Assembly: GCA_002746275.1 (NCBI GenBank)
Contig: NVWR01000002.1
Location: forward strand, 512,414 to 520,027
Direction: 5' to 3'
Length of the DNA stretch: 7,614 nt
Origin: Rhodobiaceae bacterium
GTDB lineage: Bacteria > Pseudomonadota > Alphaproteobacteria > Parvibaculales > Parvibaculaceae
Of the stretch, positions 6,190 to 7,614 are shown one piece after another (the first letter of the stretch is position 1; every line of letters begins with the position of its first letter). The notes under the pieces were generated by a model. It did not search any database and was not told where the DNA came from. It was given only the letters and a program-made list of their open reading frames with translations. The position numbers and the translations under genes were made by a program.

Positions 6190-7614
6190 ATGCCTGCGCG
6201 CCCCAACAGTTTTAATCCTCTGAATGTCAAAGACCCGAAAATCAAAACCCTGCATTTTACATGGGTGGCGTTTTTCATTTCATTCATGGTCTGGTTCAGC
6301 CATGCCCCTCTCCTGAAAAGTATTCAGGATAATCTCGGTTTAACCGACGCTGAGATTTCGACAACCCTGATCCTGAATGTCGCTCTCACGATCCCTGCAC
6401 GTGTGCTGGTGGGCATGGCAGTTGATCGTTTTGGTCCGCGTATCATTTTCTCAGGGTTGCTTTTTTTCGGCGGACTTCTCTGTTTTTCTTTTGCATCCGC
6501 CCAGAGTTTTGAAATGCTCGCGATCACACGATTTCTGCTCGGCTTTATTGGCGCCGGTTTTGTGATTGGTATCCGGCTAGTTGGAGAGTGGTTTCCAGCA
6601 AGACAAGTCGGTGTCGCAGAAGGCGTATATGGCGGTTGGGGAAATTTCGGATCCGCCGCTGCTGCTTCCACATTACCGATGCTGGCTCTCTACTTCGGTG
6701 GCGACGCGGGATGGCGCTGGGCAGTCGCGACCACGGGTCTCATCGCCATCGTCTATTCTGGAATTTTCTACTGGTCAGTGCGGAATACGCCGAAGGGCTC
6801 AACCTACTTCAAGCCGAAGAAAAGCGGCGCCATGGAAGTCACGTCCAGGGGCGACTTTTTTCTCTACCTGGCCATGCTAGCGCCGTTGATGCTTGCTTTG
6901 GCTCTCCTCACCTGGAAATTGGGTCCATCTGGGATTGCGCTGCTCTCCGGTCCGGTAACCTATTTTATCTATATCGTACTTGCCGGACTATACCTGTATC
7001 AGGTTTACCACGCGTGGGCGGTCAACGGACACATCTTCAAACAAGATGTTGCGCAGATCCACCGCTACAGCTTCAAGCAAGTAGCGGTGTTGGACATGGC
7101 CTACCTGGCAACCTTCGGAGCTGAGCTGGCTGTGGTCTCCATGTTGCCCCTCTTCTTTATCAACACATTCGATCTGTCGATGGTTGAAGCGGGTATCTTT
7201 GCCTCCAGTTTTGCTTTCATGAACCTCGTTGCGCGCCCTGGTGGAGGACTTTTCTCCGACAAGTTCGGTCGCAAGCCGACCCTGTTCATTCTGCTGATTG
7301 GTACAGCGCTCGGTTTTCTGGGCATGAGCCAAATCGCATCAACAACATGGCTCCCGCTTGCGGTTGTCATCACGATGGCGTGCTCCTTCTTTGTCCAGGC
7401 TGGAGAAGGGGCCGTCTTCGCGATGGTACCACTGGTCAAGCGTCGCCTGACGGGTCAAGTCGCAGGACAAGTTGGTGCCTACGGAAATGTGGGTGCTGTG
7501 TGCTTTCTCACCATTCTTTCTATGGTTAGCCCCTCTGTTTTTTTTGTGGTGCTCGCGGCCACCGCAACCGGGACTGCGATTATTATCCTCGTCGCACTCA
7601 AAACACCCGAAGGC
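6190..7614 (+). CDS. narK: NarK/NrtP-family nitrate/nitrite transporter (MFS), 3' end outside window
   Basis: This inner-membrane transporter brings nitrate into the cell, and may also move nitrite. The frame stays open for 475 codons to the window edge; the last residues (LKTPEG) resemble the end of the family core, so only a short tail is probably missing. The two family arginines that bind the anion appear as R71 (IPARVLVG, second helix) and R349 (NLVARPGGGLFSD). The nitrate-signature glycine motifs are YGGWGNFG at 147-154 and AYGNVGAV at 430-437. MFS loop motifs are DRFGPR at 79-84 and DKFGRK at 357-362. I count about 12 core helices plus two further hydrophobic segments (about 223-242 and 247-272) between the two halves, after a basic linker (TPKGSTYFKPKKSG, 200-213). 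The start at 6190 has TGGAG 5 nt upstream and follows a sigma-54 promoter. It is divergent from the reductase operon that uses its substrate. The alternative name nasA-type or nrtP permease would fit equally. Confidence 0.95.
   Translation, partial: MPARPNSFNPLNVKDPKIKTLHFTWVAFFISFMVWFSHAPLLKSIQDNLGLTDAEISTTLILNVALTIPARVLVGMAVDRFGPRIIFSGLLFFGGLLCFSFASAQSFEMLAITRFLLGFIGAGFVIGIRLVGEWFPARQVGVAEGVYGGWGNFGSAAAASTLPMLALYFGGDAGWRWAVATTGLIAIVYSGIFYWSVRNTPKGSTYFKPKKSGAMEVTSRGDFFLYLAMLAPLMLALALLTWKLGPSGIALLSGPVTYFIYIVLAGLYLYQVYHAWAVNGHIFKQDVAQIHRYSFKQVAVLDMAYLATFGAELAVVSMLPLFFINTFDLSMVEAGIFASSFAFMNLVARPGGGLFSDKFGRKPTLFILLIGTALGFLGMSQIASTTWLPLAVVITMACSFFVQAGEGAVFAMVPLVKRRLTGQVAGQVGAYGNVGAVCFLTILSMVSPSVFFVVLAATATGTAIIILVALKTPEG

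Noticed and set aside
5888..6255. Small open frames (60-76 codons) across the intergenic region on both strands
   Set aside because: They run through the promoter elements, lack Shine-Dalgarno sequences and show no family motif.
6324..7439. Minus-strand open frames opposite narK (112-115 codons)
   Set aside because: The plus strand encodes an unmistakable transporter through this stretch; these frames are its complement.

Overview
The window is a bacterial nitrate-assimilation locus with two divergent transcription units. All five genes belong to well-known families. The codon use, the coenzyme-linked NirB, the molybdenum NasA and the sigma-54-type promoters point to a proteobacterium, probably an alphaproteobacterium. 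That placement is inferred from protein character and not from any marker gene. Base composition looks mid-50s % GC by eye.

Leftward unit (minus strand, read from 5873 down to 1): nirB (large subunit of NAD(P)H nitrite reductase, complete), nirD (Rieske-type small subunit, complete), nasA (molybdenum nitrate reductase catalytic subunit, complete) and cobA-type uroporphyrinogen-III C-methyltransferase (3' part runs off the left edge). Each of the three junctions is a 4-nt ATGA stop/start overlap, so the four genes almost certainly form one translationally coupled mRNA.

Rightward unit (plus strand, from 6190 to the right edge): a NarK/NrtP-type nitrate/nitrite transporter of the major facilitator superfamily. 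It is open for 475 codons and its last few codons lie outside the window.

Between the units lies a 316-bp control region (5874-6189). It holds a good sigma-54 (-24/-12) promoter match facing each way: TGGCAT-N5-TTGC toward nirB, and TGGCAC-N5-TTGC toward narK. A second -24/-12-like copy sits 18 bp downstream of the narK one. This suggests both units are switched on by an enhancer-binding activator such as NtrC under nitrogen limitation. No activator site is certain.

The pathway reads through directly. NarK imports nitrate, cytoplasmic NasA reduces it to nitrite, and NirBD reduces nitrite to ammonium with NAD(P)H. CobA makes precorrin-2, the precursor of the siroheme that NirB needs. I see no RNA genes, mobile elements, CRISPR, long repeats or pseudogenes. 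I found no undescribed system. The points most worth a second look are the paired and tandem sigma-54 promoters, the NirB-like tail on NasA, and the absence from the window of an electron-donor subunit and of NasS/NasT-type regulators.
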